Below are positions 42,972-51,752 of a stretch of DNA of 64,000 nucleotides, one piece after another. Origin of the DNA: Paraburkholderia haematera (GTDB taxonomy: Bacteria > Pseudomonadota > Gammaproteobacteria > Burkholderiales > Burkholderiaceae); the NCBI RefSeq assembly GCF_905220975.1, contig NZ_CAJNBK010000007.1:229302-293301 (forward strand), in the 5' to 3' direction. The notes beneath the pieces were generated by a model. That model made no database searches. It saw only the letters and a list, made by a program, of their open reading frames with translations, and was not told the origin of the DNA. The number at the start of each line of letters is the position of its first letter. Within the stretch, counting starts at the first letter, position 1. A program made the position numbers and the translations under genes.

Positions 42972-43523
42972 TCAGGCCGCACGCGCGGACAACCGCTCCA
43001 CTCTCGCCATCACCAACGTCACGGTCAGGTCAACCGCCTGATCGAGCGCCGCCGACACCGCGCCGCTCAAACCCATCCTTCCTTGCTCGCCTTTCTCGAA
43101 CCCGAAGTCTTGCGGCTCGCAACCGAGCACGACGATATCCTCGCAACCGCCGCCGAGCATCCGCACCGTCTGCAGCACCTTGACCGGATCCATTTCGTGA
43201 GGCGACATCAGAATCGGCACCGCGTACGGATCGTCAGACCCGCCGCCAACGGATGCTTCCACAGACGGCTCGATCACATGCAACGTACCTGGCGCGGCGC
43301 CGCGCTGCATCGCGTCGATCAGAATCGCGCTGTCCACGCCGTCGAGCAGCGCATAGCAAAGATCGATGCCGCGAATCCCGAAGTCCGCGACGCTCACGTG
43401 GTGGGCAAATGCAGGCAACTCACCGGCCGCAAGTTTTTCCCGCAGACGGCGCACCACTTCGACGCCGAAACCATCGTCGCCGAAAAACACATTGCCGATG
43501 CCCGCCACCAGAATCGCACTCAT
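42972..43523 (-). CDS. hydrogenase maturation protease (HyaD/HybD family)
   Basis: A 183-residue endopeptidase that clips the C-terminus of the large subunit after nickel insertion. It has LVAGIGNVFFGDDGFGVEVV with the nickel-sensing acid, DFGIRGIDLCYALLDGVD and the His-containing SPHEMDPVKVLQ. Start overlaps the preceding 482-residue gene by 4 bases. The target is the large subunit encoded at 46827, whose DPCLPCGVH tail requires this processing. Confidence 0.93.
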   Translation of the reverse strand: MSAILVAGIGNVFFGDDGFGVEVVRRLREKLAAGELPAFAHHVSVADFGIRGIDLCYALLDGVDSAILIDAMQRGAAPGTLHVIEPSVEASVGGGSDDPYAVPILMSPHEMDPVKVLQTVRMLGGGCEDIVVLGCEPQDFGFEKGEQGRMGLSGAVSAALDQAVDLTVTLVMARVERLSARAA

Positions 43524-44968
43524 GCGTGGCCCCCTTTGCGACTGGACGGCCGGGGTGAGGGAGATGGGGGAGATGGGCGGGACGCACCCACCAGGGGCTC
43601 GATCTCGTCCGGACCGAAGAAAAAGCGATGGCCAGGCATGCGCTGCATGCCGAAATCTTTGCCGGGGTCGTCGTCAACCGTCACGGCAACATGCACGTGA
43701 TCGTCGAAATCGCGCTCGATCGATTCGATCGTGGCAATCATGCCGCTCAGCGCGATATCGAAGATGTCCGCGCGGCCACGTGGGTGCAAGCGCACCTGAT
43801 CGCCGACCCGAATCTCGACGCCCGCCACCCGCACGCAGGCAAGATGCGGCCGCGCGTCGAGCTCCGCCCAGGGCGACACCGGCATGGCGGGTGTTTCCGG
43901 CGGCGAAAAAGCGCTGCCGCTTGCCGAATCGAGTACGCGTACCTGCCGCAAGGTGCCATGCAGTTTCGCCATCTGCTCGGCGCCAAGGCCTTCGGTGCGG
44001 GCAAGCAAGGCACGCGCGCGCTCGTCCGTGGCGATCATTTCGCGCTTTTCGTCGTCGGTCATGGTGAGAATGCGCAGCGTGAGAATCTCGTCGATCTCCG
44101 TGGAGTCGAATAGATCGCCGGCGCTTTCAGGCGCGATCTGCGGGAAATCGTAGAGAATGATCGGCGAGGCCAGCATCGTGTCGGGCTGTTGTTCGTCGCC
44201 TACCAATACCGGCCACACGCCGATATTGCGGCTCGCGGCAGCAACCTCGGCCAGTTCGGCGGGCGGATCGATCGACGAGATCCACGTGCCGCCCTCGACG
44301 CTCAGCACCGTATGGCAGGACACCAGCGCATACAGCGAAGCCGCATCGCGCTTCAGGCCCCGGGCATGGTCAAGCGGCGTCTCGTTGACGATGCGCACCG
44401 TCAAACGATAAACCCCGGCCGCCACGCTGGCGGCGCTCAATTCGACGCGGCCTTGCAGCGAAGCCCGGGTACGGTGCAGCGCACCGCGCAGCGTTCCTTG
44501 CCGGTCAGCGAGCGGTTCGAGCTCGCTCGTCGCCTCGAACGAAAACGCAATCTGCCGCGGCGCGTCGAGCAATTCGCCGACGACCAGAACCGGCACGGCG
44601 ATATGCCGCTCGGACGCTTCCTGCCACGGGGTGTAGCGCCGTTCGTCGATATCGAGCGCGGGCACGGTGCGCCACGCCGGCTCACCCGACTCCGGCCGCG
44701 CCATGGACCCGTCAGCCGCCTCCAGCACCGTCCGCTCGATCACCTGCAGAAAGCCGGGCCGCACGGCCACGCGGGTCCGCTCAGAGCCGCTTAGCAGGCA
44801 CTCGGTCTGGGTCACCCACGGATCGCTGCCGGACGCCTCGGCATAGGCGCGCGGATACACGCCGCCGAAGGTCCAGCGTTGCCGGTTCTTGACTGAGGTC
44901 GGCCGGTACGGATACAGCATGTAGCCTTCGTACAGCACCGCCTGGACGACACGTTCGACCGCGTTCAC
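43520..44968 (-). CDS. uncharacterised conserved protein of group 1h hydrogenase loci (482 aa)
   Basis: A 482-residue soluble protein, MNAVERVVQAVLYEGYMLYPYRP at the N-terminus, then WTFGGVYPRAYAEASGSDPW. No membrane span, signal peptide, nucleotide-binding loop or Cys cluster is visible. The central part is beta-rich and the C-terminal ~80 residues, with VRVAGVEIRVGDQVRLHP, resemble a small beta-barrel. It overlaps the DUF6084 gene and the protease gene by 4 bases each. A role in assembling or attaching this hydrogenase type is inferred from position only. Confidence 0.8.
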   Translation of the reverse strand: MNAVERVVQAVLYEGYMLYPYRPTSVKNRQRWTFGGVYPRAYAEASGSDPWVTQTECLLSGSERTRVAVRPGFLQVIERTVLEAADGSMARPESGEPAWRTVPALDIDERRYTPWQEASERHIAVPVLVVGELLDAPRQIAFSFEATSELEPLADRQGTLRGALHRTRASLQGRVELSAASVAAGVYRLTVRIVNETPLDHARGLKRDAASLYALVSCHTVLSVEGGTWISSIDPPAELAEVAAASRNIGVWPVLVGDEQQPDTMLASPIILYDFPQIAPESAGDLFDSTEIDEILTLRILTMTDDEKREMIATDERARALLARTEGLGAEQMAKLHGTLRQVRVLDSASGSAFSPPETPAMPVSPWAELDARPHLACVRVAGVEIRVGDQVRLHPRGRADIFDIALSGMIATIESIERDFDDHVHVAVTVDDDPGKDFGMQRMPGHRFFFGPDEIEPLVGASRPSPPSPSPRPSSRKGGHA

Positions 44969-45612
44969 GATATGTCCTCCTCAACCCCGTCGAGCAGGCT
45001 TGCCACCGCCTGCTCCCAGCTTGTAAGGCCCCGTCTGCTTTTATAGCGCGAAAGGCGATCGAACACGTCCCGGTGCAAACACAGCCAGGCGCCGTTCGGG
45101 TAGTAACGGGTCATCATGTCATGCCATAGCGCAACGGGCAGCCGGTACGCCGCTTCCTTGTGCCACGGAATCGGCGCGGCCTGCAACGCGCCGCCGGCGT
45201 CGCGGTAGAACACCGTGCCGCTGAATTGCAGCATCAGCGGAATCTCGCCTTCTTCGAGGCCATGAAAATATTTGGTTGCGGCCACATTGAAATCGTAGCT
45301 GCACGGCACGGGCAATTCGAGCGCGCATTCGCCGCTGAACGGCGGCGTGATTGCCGTCGTGTGAGTCCATAGCAGCGTGCGCAGCGTTTCGCCCCAACGC
45401 GGCGGCGAGCCGAACAGGTCCTCGAGTCCGTATTGTTCAGCGGGCGTGTAGCGGCGTCTGGCCGCTTCGATCTGAATCTGGCATTGCAGGGTCACGCTGG
45501 CGATCTCTTCCTGCGCCGGCGTGTTCGTGACACGCAACCTGAACGTCAGCAGCGGCGCTGCGGCGAACGGCACGACTTCCGCCGACTCGACAGTGAACCC
45601 GAGATCAGGCAT
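44965..45612 (-). CDS. DUF6084-like protein of the hydrogenase operon
   Basis: A 215-residue protein starting MPDLGFTVESAEVVPFAAAP; nine extra codons to 45639 are outside the conserved part. It matches the family called DUF6084, found beside group 1h hydrogenases. The sequence is beta-rich (LTFRLRVTN, VTLQCQIQIEA) without catalytic motifs. It overlaps the DUF5947 gene by 8 bases and the next by 4. Function unknown. Confidence 0.82.
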   Translation of the reverse strand: MPDLGFTVESAEVVPFAAAPLLTFRLRVTNTPAQEEIASVTLQCQIQIEAARRRYTPAEQYGLEDLFGSPPRWGETLRTLLWTHTTAITPPFSGECALELPVPCSYDFNVAATKYFHGLEEGEIPLMLQFSGTVFYRDAGGALQAAPIPWHKEAAYRLPVALWHDMMTRYYPNGAWLCLHRDVFDRLSRYKSRRGLTSWEQAVASLLDGVEEDIS

Positions 45613-46243
45613 GGAGCAAGCCCTCCGGCACCCGGCCATGAGTCTTCAGCGCGGCGAAGAAACGATGAATCGAATCCCACGCTTCCCGGCCGCCGGACAG
45701 TCCGCGCCACCGTGCGCGAATCACGCCGGTCAGTGCATAACACTGGTCGATCGGCACGCGGTAATAATCGCGCGCGCCTTCGCTGCGGTTGACCAGCAGC
45801 GCTTCGACATCGGGTTGCAGTTGCGCGAGCAACGGATTCCCGGCGACCAGTTCGTCCCACGCCTGCAATTCCAGCAGCGATTGCGTGCCGCCGGCGGGGC
45901 CAGGATAAAGCGCGACGATACGCTGTGCCTCGCTGTCGTGGAAGAAGAACGCGATATCGATGGGAATCGCCAACGCGTCCCATTGCGCATCGCTCATGTG
46001 GAAACCCGCGAGATATTGCGCATCGCGCGGCACCGGACGATAGCGCGCATTCTGTTGACTGCCGAATAACAGCGCGCATGCACGGCAACAGCATAGGAGC
46101 TGCCGCCGGGCGGGTTCGAACAGATGGGGATGATCGGATAGAAGCGGCAGTCCGCACAACTCGCATTGCATGTCGTCGGCTTTGCGCACGAAATGACGCA
46201 GCCGCGCGACCCAGCCGCGTGTCAGGACGGCGGCGGGTGTCAT
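45605..46243 (-). CDS. DUF5947-like protein with two Cys pairs
   Basis: A 212-residue protein. CELC (near residue 27) and CCCRAC (near residue 51) form a possible zinc or Fe-S knuckle. It continues with PRDAQYLAGFHMSDAQWDALAIPIDIAFFF and LYPGPAGGTQSLL. These match DUF5947, which occurs almost only in actinobacterial-type hydrogenase clusters. It may bind metal or mediate electron transfer, but this is unproved. Coupled by 4-base overlap to the NifU-like gene. Confidence 0.84.
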   Translation of the reverse strand: MTPAAVLTRGWVARLRHFVRKADDMQCELCGLPLLSDHPHLFEPARRQLLCCCRACALLFGSQQNARYRPVPRDAQYLAGFHMSDAQWDALAIPIDIAFFFHDSEAQRIVALYPGPAGGTQSLLELQAWDELVAGNPLLAQLQPDVEALLVNRSEGARDYYRVPIDQCYALTGVIRARWRGLSGGREAWDSIHRFFAALKTHGRVPEGLLHA

Positions 46244-46830
46244 TGCGCGCCGGCCTCGGTCCGGCTTGCCATCTCGCTCGTTGCGCCACCTGCAGCCTCA
46301 GCGCGATGCGGCACAAAGCGCAGTTCATGCACATTGACGTCCGGCAGGCCCTCGATCTCCACACGCATCGCTTCCGGGGCTGCTTCGAAAATCGAGCGCT
46401 CGATGTCCTGCTGCAGTTCGCCCACGGAGTTGTGCTTACCTTGCAGGCGGCCGGCCACGCGCACACGCACGGCTTCTTCCGCGGCGTCGAGCAGTTCGAT
46501 CTGGATGCCCTGAGCGCCGAGCAACGGCCGCATCTTCTCGACCGCGCGCGACACGCGCGTGGGCAGATCCTGTGGATGCAGGCCGTGCAAAAGCAGCAAC
46601 GCCGACACGCCGGCGTCGCGCTCGAATGCCGCGACCATGGCTTCGTCCATCGCGCCCGCGTCCGCCACGATCTCCATCAGCCGCGCGAGCCCGTTCGTAT
46701 GCAGATCGAGGACGACCTGCAGCAGTTCTTTGGCAGGCTCCCGCGCGCGCGGATCGTCGAGCGCTTCCAGCGCCGCAATCAGTTCGTCAATGCGGCGTTG
46801 CTGCGCGGCGACCGCGCGGTCGTCGCTCAC
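46240..46830 (-). CDS. NifU-C-like domain protein lacking the CxxC pair
   Basis: A 196-residue protein with a helical N-terminal half and a NifU C-terminal-like half (VEKMRPLLGAQGIQIELLDA, VRVRVAGRLQGKH). True NifU domains carry CxxC for Fe-S transfer, but here the equivalent stretch has no Cys; the whole protein contains none that I can see. It could be a structural derivative that binds the large or small subunit. It overlaps the large-subunit gene by 4 bases, implying close partnership. Confidence 0.75.
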   Translation of the reverse strand: MSDDRAVAAQQRRIDELIAALEALDDPRAREPAKELLQVVLDLHTNGLARLMEIVADAGAMDEAMVAAFERDAGVSALLLLHGLHPQDLPTRVSRAVEKMRPLLGAQGIQIELLDAAEEAVRVRVAGRLQGKHNSVGELQQDIERSIFEAAPEAMRVEIEGLPDVNVHELRFVPHRAEAAGGATSEMASRTEAGAQ

Positions 46831-48641
46831 GTGTGCGCTCCCTGCATCACGCCGAAGGTCGGCGAGTGCGACGTGTCAATCGTCTTGCCATTGCCGACGT
46901 ACATATGCACGCCGCACGGCAGACACGGGTCGAAGCTGCGCACGGCGCGCATGATGTCGATGCCCTTGAACTTGTCCGGCCCGTTCTCTTCGAAGATCGG
47001 CGTGTTCTGCACCGCGTCCTCATAGGGCCCAGGCGTGCCGTAGATATCGCGCGGATTCGCGTTCCACGGCGTAGGCGGATACGGGTGATAGTTGGCGATC
47101 TTGCCGTCGCGGATCACGAGGTGATGCGAAAGCACGCCACGCACCGCTTCATGGAAACCGCAGCCAATGCCCTCTTCCGGCACCGTAAAGGCGCTGAAGG
47201 TGCGAGTGCGGCCCGCATGCAATTCAGCCAGCGCCTGCTCGGCAAAGTACAAGGCGGCAGCCGCCGAATACGCCTGAAAATACGTGCGCGCGCGATCGCG
47301 TTCGATCGCATTGCTCCACTTCGGAATCTTCCATTCGAATTCGACTTCGGGCTTGAGCGCGGTCTTCGGCAAATAGATCTTCACGCTATGACCGGTCGCC
47401 TTGATGTAACCGATATCGACCAGCCCCGCCAACGCGGTGGCCCACAGGCGTGCGATCGGTCCGCCGCCGGTATCGAGTGCGAGGTGATCGCCGGTGCGCT
47501 TGTCGAGCCAGCGCGGCGACATCACCCACGTGTAGTTACCGTCGAATTTCCGCTTTTGCGGATGCGGCAACGTGGTCTGATTCCACGGATGCTTACGGTC
47601 CACTGGATTGCCTAGCGGATCGTTCTTCACGAAGGTCTCTTCGTGATCCCAGTCGTCGTAATAGGAACTGCCCAGCAGGATGCGGATGTTCAGGTTGATA
47701 TCCACGAGATCGGTGGTCACCAGTTCGCCGTCCACCACCACGCCAGGCGTGACGAACATGCCGCGGCCCCATTGCGTCATCGTGTTGTAGCTGTAGTCGC
47801 ACACGTTCGGGTCCTGGAACGAGCCCCAGCAACCGAGCAGAATGCGGCGCCGCCCGACTTCCTCGTAACCCGGTAGCGCGTCGTAGAAGAAGTCGAACAG
47901 ATCGTCATGCAGCGGCACGACTTTCTTCATGAACTCCACGTACTTCATCAAGCGCGTGATGTAATCGGTGAACAACTGAATGGTCGGCACCGTGCCCACG
48001 CCACCGGGATAAAGCGTCGACGGATGCACGTGACGCCCCTCCATCAGGCAGAACATCTCGCGCGTATAGCGGCTGACCATCAAGGTCTCGCGATAGAACT
48101 CGCCGGTGAACGGATTGAGTGCGGTCATGATGTCCGCGATGGTCTTGTAACCATGCTTATCCGCGTGCGGTGCCGGTGTTTTCTGCGCCTTGTCCCATAC
48201 GCCGGGATTGGTCTCCTTGACCATCCTTTCGCAGAAGTCCACACCCACCAGGTTGTCCTGGAAGATGTTGTGGTCGAACATGTATTCGGCCGCTTCGCCG
48301 AGGTTGACAATCCATTCGGCAATCGCCGGCGGCTTCACGCCGTACGCCATATTCTGCGCGTACACCGAACAGGTCGCGTGATTGTCGCCGCAGATCCCGC
48401 AGATACGGCTTGTGATGAAATGCGCGTCGCGCGGGTCTTTGCCCTTCATGAAAATGCTGTAGCCACGAAAGATCGATGACGTGCTGTAGCACTCCGCCAC
48501 ACGGCGGTTCGCAAAATCGATCTTGGTGTAAATCCCCAGACTGCCGACGATCCGCGTAATCGGATCCCAGTTCATTTCGACCAGCTTGCCCGGCGCTGCC
48601 TGGGTGCTTGCGGTCGCTTCAGGTGCGGTACTAACGGCCAT
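46827..48641 (-). CDS. hhyL: [NiFe]-hydrogenase large subunit, group 1h type
   Basis: A 604-residue catalytic subunit. The N-terminal L1 motif RICGICGDNHATC gives Cys81 and Cys84; the C-terminal L2 motif DPCLPCGVH gives Cys573 and Cys576. These four Cys bind the NiFe(CN)2CO centre. The protease should cut after His579 and remove 25 residues. L2 ending GVH-M rather than the usual arginine form, and the accessory neighbours, point to the high-affinity group 1h (actinobacterial-type) enzymes that oxidise H2 near atmospheric level. It lies 60 bases after the small-subunit gene. Confidence 0.95.
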   Translation of the reverse strand: MAVSTAPEATASTQAAPGKLVEMNWDPITRIVGSLGIYTKIDFANRRVAECYSTSSIFRGYSIFMKGKDPRDAHFITSRICGICGDNHATCSVYAQNMAYGVKPPAIAEWIVNLGEAAEYMFDHNIFQDNLVGVDFCERMVKETNPGVWDKAQKTPAPHADKHGYKTIADIMTALNPFTGEFYRETLMVSRYTREMFCLMEGRHVHPSTLYPGGVGTVPTIQLFTDYITRLMKYVEFMKKVVPLHDDLFDFFYDALPGYEEVGRRRILLGCWGSFQDPNVCDYSYNTMTQWGRGMFVTPGVVVDGELVTTDLVDINLNIRILLGSSYYDDWDHEETFVKNDPLGNPVDRKHPWNQTTLPHPQKRKFDGNYTWVMSPRWLDKRTGDHLALDTGGGPIARLWATALAGLVDIGYIKATGHSVKIYLPKTALKPEVEFEWKIPKWSNAIERDRARTYFQAYSAAAALYFAEQALAELHAGRTRTFSAFTVPEEGIGCGFHEAVRGVLSHHLVIRDGKIANYHPYPPTPWNANPRDIYGTPGPYEDAVQNTPIFEENGPDKFKGIDIMRAVRSFDPCLPCGVHMYVGNGKTIDTSHSPTFGVMQGAHT

Positions 48642-48701
48642 GACCTTCTCCCTGCTGACAAGTCGAATTCCGTCAACTACATCGCCAACCAGGCCGCCTG
48701 A

Positions 48702-49760
48702 TCAGCGACGGTAGCCGGTGGTGAGTTTCGAACCGTTGTGACGCCATTTCGGCTCGTCGTTGAGCGTGTTGTTGGTCAGCTTGCGCAGGCTGCGAATCAA
48801 CGGACCATAGCTCTTGATCAGATTCGACGACAGCACCGATCCCGGTGGCTGATCCATGAATGGCATGAACTTGTCGGGAAAGCCCGGCATCGTGCAGCCG
48901 ATGCAGATACCTCCCACGTTCGGACAGCCGCCAATGCCGCCCATCCAGCCGCGTTTGGGCACGTTGCATTGCACGACAGGCCCCCAGCAGCCCAGCTTGA
49001 CGATGCAATTCGGGCTGCCGTATTCGCTGGCGAAGATCGCCTGTTCGTAGGAGCCCGCACGATCGCAACCGTCGTGAACGGTGCGGGTAAAAAGCCACTT
49101 CGGCCGCAACGCGTCGTCGAGCGGAATCATCGGCGCGAGACCCGCCAACTGGTAGAGCAGGTAGAGCAGCGTCTCCATGAAGTTATCCGGCTGCACCGGA
49201 CAGCCCGGCACGTTGACGATCGGCAGACCCGCTTTCGACTTCCAGTCCCAGCCAAGATAATCGGCGAGGCCCATGCAGCCGGTCGGATTGCCTTCCATGG
49301 CATGAATGCCGCCGTAAGTCGCGCAGGTGCCCGCGCCGACTACCGCCAGCGCGCGCGGCGCGAGCCGGTCGAGCCATTGCGGAATCGTGATCGGTTCCTG
49401 CGTATCGGGGTCGGTGCCCAATGCGGCCCAATATCCTTCGCGATTAATACGTTCGTTTGGAATGGATCCTTCCATCACCAGCACGAAGTTCTCAAGCTCG
49501 CCACGCGCGGCCTGATGAAACGGCTTGAGAAACTCGTCGCCGTTTTCATACGCCAATACCGGGTTGTGCAAATGGACCTTAGGCAGACCGGGGATCGCAC
49601 CGAGAATGACGTCCTCGATGCTCGGCTGGGTCGCCGCGGTAATCGATACCGAATCGCCGTCACAGCCGAGGCCCGCGGTAATCCAGATGATGTGCACTTC
49701 CTTGAGAGCCGGCGCGTGCTGAGTCTTGCGCCCATAGGGGACGTTGTCTGCTTCTGCCAT
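48702..49760 (-). CDS. hhyS: [NiFe]-hydrogenase small subunit, group 1h type, no Tat signal
   Basis: A 352-residue electron-transfer subunit with several Fe-S clusters. It starts MAEADNVPYGRK; an upstream in-frame Met at 49805 adds 15 residues of no family value. No twin-arginine signal peptide is visible, so the enzyme is not Tat-exported, as known for group 1h. The proximal-cluster segment GLGCDGDS has Cys33 but Asp36 where most hydrogenases have Cys, matching the Asp-ligated cluster described in the Cupriavidus actinobacterial hydrogenase. Later CxxC-type pairs (GGCPNVGGICIGC) bind other clusters. First gene of the operon. Confidence 0.95.
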   Translation of the reverse strand: MAEADNVPYGRKTQHAPALKEVHIIWITAGLGCDGDSVSITAATQPSIEDVILGAIPGLPKVHLHNPVLAYENGDEFLKPFHQAARGELENFVLVMEGSIPNERINREGYWAALGTDPDTQEPITIPQWLDRLAPRALAVVGAGTCATYGGIHAMEGNPTGCMGLADYLGWDWKSKAGLPIVNVPGCPVQPDNFMETLLYLLYQLAGLAPMIPLDDALRPKWLFTRTVHDGCDRAGSYEQAIFASEYGSPNCIVKLGCWGPVVQCNVPKRGWMGGIGGCPNVGGICIGCTMPGFPDKFMPFMDQPPGSVLSSNLIKSYGPLIRSLRKLTNNTLNDEPKWRHNGSKLTTGYRR

Positions 49761-50106
49761 GATGTGTGTCTCCACTGCGAACCACGTTCTTTTCAGGTCA
49801 GGCAAAGATACGTGGCGAGTGCCGCACGGCAGTCACGTGTCCAGCAATCGATCGGCAATAATTCCGCACGATGCGGTCAAAAGGATCGGATTTGCTGCAT
49901 GTATTGTTGGGGATGGTGCCCACCGTGATGAGCCCGAAAAACTTTTTTGAGTATAGTTCAGCGATGCGAAATAACCCAGATTCCGGCCCTTATTGACGAG
50001 AGATGGCGCGGCCTATTGGCCCGATTGCTGTGACTACTGTGTGACTACTGTAATTCTCTGACAATAGCCCGTCAGGGTTCAGGCGGTTGAGTTCTTACAA
50101 CCATCG
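49761..50106. other. upstream region of the hydrogenase operon
   Basis: About 350 bases without a gene, more AT-rich than its flanks. It separates the hydrogenase start from the end of the nickel permease gene on the same strand, so it should hold the hydrogenase promoter. TATACT on the minus strand (near 49951-49956) is a possible -10, but no matching -35 and no sigma-54 GG/GC pair was clear. It contains an 11-bp tandem repeat. Confidence 0.45.
50030..50051. repeat. tandem 11-bp repeat
   Basis: GTGACTACTGT occurs twice head to tail. It lies ~270 bases upstream of the hydrogenase small-subunit start and could be a tandem activator site. Confidence 0.6.
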
Positions 50107-51183
50107 TTAGCGAATCTCGAGTTCCTCGAACCGCATCCATTTGTAAAGCGCGACTGACAATAACCAGCTCGCCAGAAATACACCGATGATTGCGTAGCCG
50201 ATCATGCCGAAGTGGTCGTTCAGACTGCCCACCGCCTGCCAGAATGCGCCACTCAGATGCAGCTTGTCAGCCAGTAATCCGAGGCCTTCTATGCCACCGA
50301 CAAGGAGCGCCACGAGCACCGAGATCGCCGTCACGGTGATGTTGTAATAAAGCTTGCGGACCGGCTTCACGAACGCCCAACCATAGGCGCCCAGCATCAG
50401 GATGCTGTCGGTGGTGTCGACGAGCGTCATGCCGGCCATGAACAGCACCGGAAACACCAGAATCGACCAGATCGACATGCCTTGCGCGGCGCCGGCGGCG
50501 GATATGCCGAGCAGCCCGACTTCCGTTGCGGTATCGAAACCCAGCCCGAACAGGAGGCCGAGTGGGTACATGTGCCAGCTCCGGCTGATCAGCCGGAATA
50601 GCGGCCGGAAAACACGCGCGAGAAAGCCGCGATTGGCGAGCAGCATGTCGAGATCTTCGTCGACGCAAGGCTCGCCTCGGCGCACGAGCCGAAAAGCGCG
50701 CAGCACCGAGCGCAGCACGATCAGATTCAGGAGCGCGATGGCAAACAGGAAGAACGTCGACACAAGCGTGCCGATCACGGCGCCGGCTTCCTTGAATCCG
50801 CTCATCCGGCTTTGTAGTGCCATGGCGGTCGCCGCTATGCCGATCGTTGCCAGGACGACGATCGTGGCGTGTCCCAGCGAGAACATTAGCCCCACCGTCA
50901 GGGGACGCTGGCCGGACTGCATCAGCTTGCGCGTGACGTTGTCGATCGCCGCGATATGATCCGCGTCCACCGCATGCCGCAGGCCAAACGAGTAAGCAAG
51001 CAGGCACGAGCCCATCAGCAGCGGGTAGCCGCGAAACGCCACGAAGGCCGCCACCCATGCCGCGAGATTGAAAGTAAGTAATAACGCGTAGAGCCACGCG
51101 ATCTGCCGGCGCTGATGGCCACGCTGCTGGACGCGCGGTGGGCCATTTTCCTCGCCGAGGAGCGCCTTCACAAACTCCGACAT
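50107..51183 (-). CDS. NiCoT family nickel/cobalt permease (HoxN-like)
   Basis: A 358-residue membrane protein starting MSEFVKALLGEENG. The first transmembrane signature RHAVDADHIAAIDN contains the HxxxxDH metal-binding motif (His70, Asp75, His76). The second signature LGFDTATEVGLLG is also present, with about eight spans and a central polar loop. NiCoT permeases take up nickel (or cobalt) with high affinity. The place upstream of a hydrogenase operon on the same strand suggests nickel supply for it. Confidence 0.92.
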   Translation of the reverse strand: MSEFVKALLGEENGPPRVQQRGHQRRQIAWLYALLLTFNLAAWVAAFVAFRGYPLLMGSCLLAYSFGLRHAVDADHIAAIDNVTRKLMQSGQRPLTVGLMFSLGHATIVVLATIGIAATAMALQSRMSGFKEAGAVIGTLVSTFFLFAIALLNLIVLRSVLRAFRLVRRGEPCVDEDLDMLLANRGFLARVFRPLFRLISRSWHMYPLGLLFGLGFDTATEVGLLGISAAGAAQGMSIWSILVFPVLFMAGMTLVDTTDSILMLGAYGWAFVKPVRKLYYNITVTAISVLVALLVGGIEGLGLLADKLHLSGAFWQAVGSLNDHFGMIGYAIIGVFLASWLLSVALYKWMRFEELEIR

Positions 51184-51341
51184 GGGTTCTCTCCCGGGAG
51201 GCAAAGGCCTGCTGCATTGCACAGACAAGCGCTCAATACCTGCAATCGATGATAGTACTTTTAACGTGCATACGATCCCCGGCGAGATCGGACACGCTGC
51301 GCCATCGTTGCTTCGATGACGCAGCGCATCACTGTTTCGAC

Positions 51342-51722
51342 CTACTTCACGTCGAACGCATAGTCGCCGTGCGTGCGATGCCCGTCGGATGCCACAGCCA
51401 CCCAGTGCACGGTGTAATGCCCGGCCGCGAGCGGCGGCAACGGCACGGTCATCGTCGCCGTCTGATGGGTGTCGACGGCGGATTTCTCCGTGTTGACCTG
51501 CTTGCCGCTTGCGTCGGTCACGGTCAGCGAGCTGAACGACGGCTCGAGCGGCCCGTCGAACATCACGCGCACCTGTGCGGGCGAGGCCACTGTCGCACCC
51601 GCGCCCGGCTCCTGCTTCTGCGGAAATACATGGGCGAAAGCGGCACTCGCGAAGGCGAGCCCGGCAATCAGCAACGGCACCTTCACCGCGGCGCGCAGCC
51701 GGTCAATCCGATCGTTTTTCAT
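51342..51722 (-). CDS. copC: copper resistance protein CopC-like
   Basis: A 126-residue periplasmic protein. A signal peptide (LLIAGLAFASAAFAHV) is followed by the CopC beta-sandwich: mature N-terminal His after cleavage, FDGPLEPSFSSLTVTD, and the C-terminal HWVAVASDGHRTHGDYAF with the copper-binding His/Asp cluster. AGGAGC precedes the ATG. It binds Cu(II) in the periplasm. No CopD is fused or adjacent; a porin-like gene lies upstream. Confidence 0.9.
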   Translation of the reverse strand: MKNDRIDRLRAAVKVPLLIAGLAFASAAFAHVFPQKQEPGAGATVASPAQVRVMFDGPLEPSFSSLTVTDASGKQVNTEKSAVDTHQTATMTVPLPPLAAGHYTVHWVAVASDGHRTHGDYAFDVK

Positions 51723-51752
51723 TGCTTGCTCCTGCGTGACGGGCTTGCTGCA

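Noticed and set aside
49761..50106. Sigma-54 promoter for the hydrogenase operon
   Set aside because: No GG-N10-GC element at -24/-12 with proper context was found on the minus strand.
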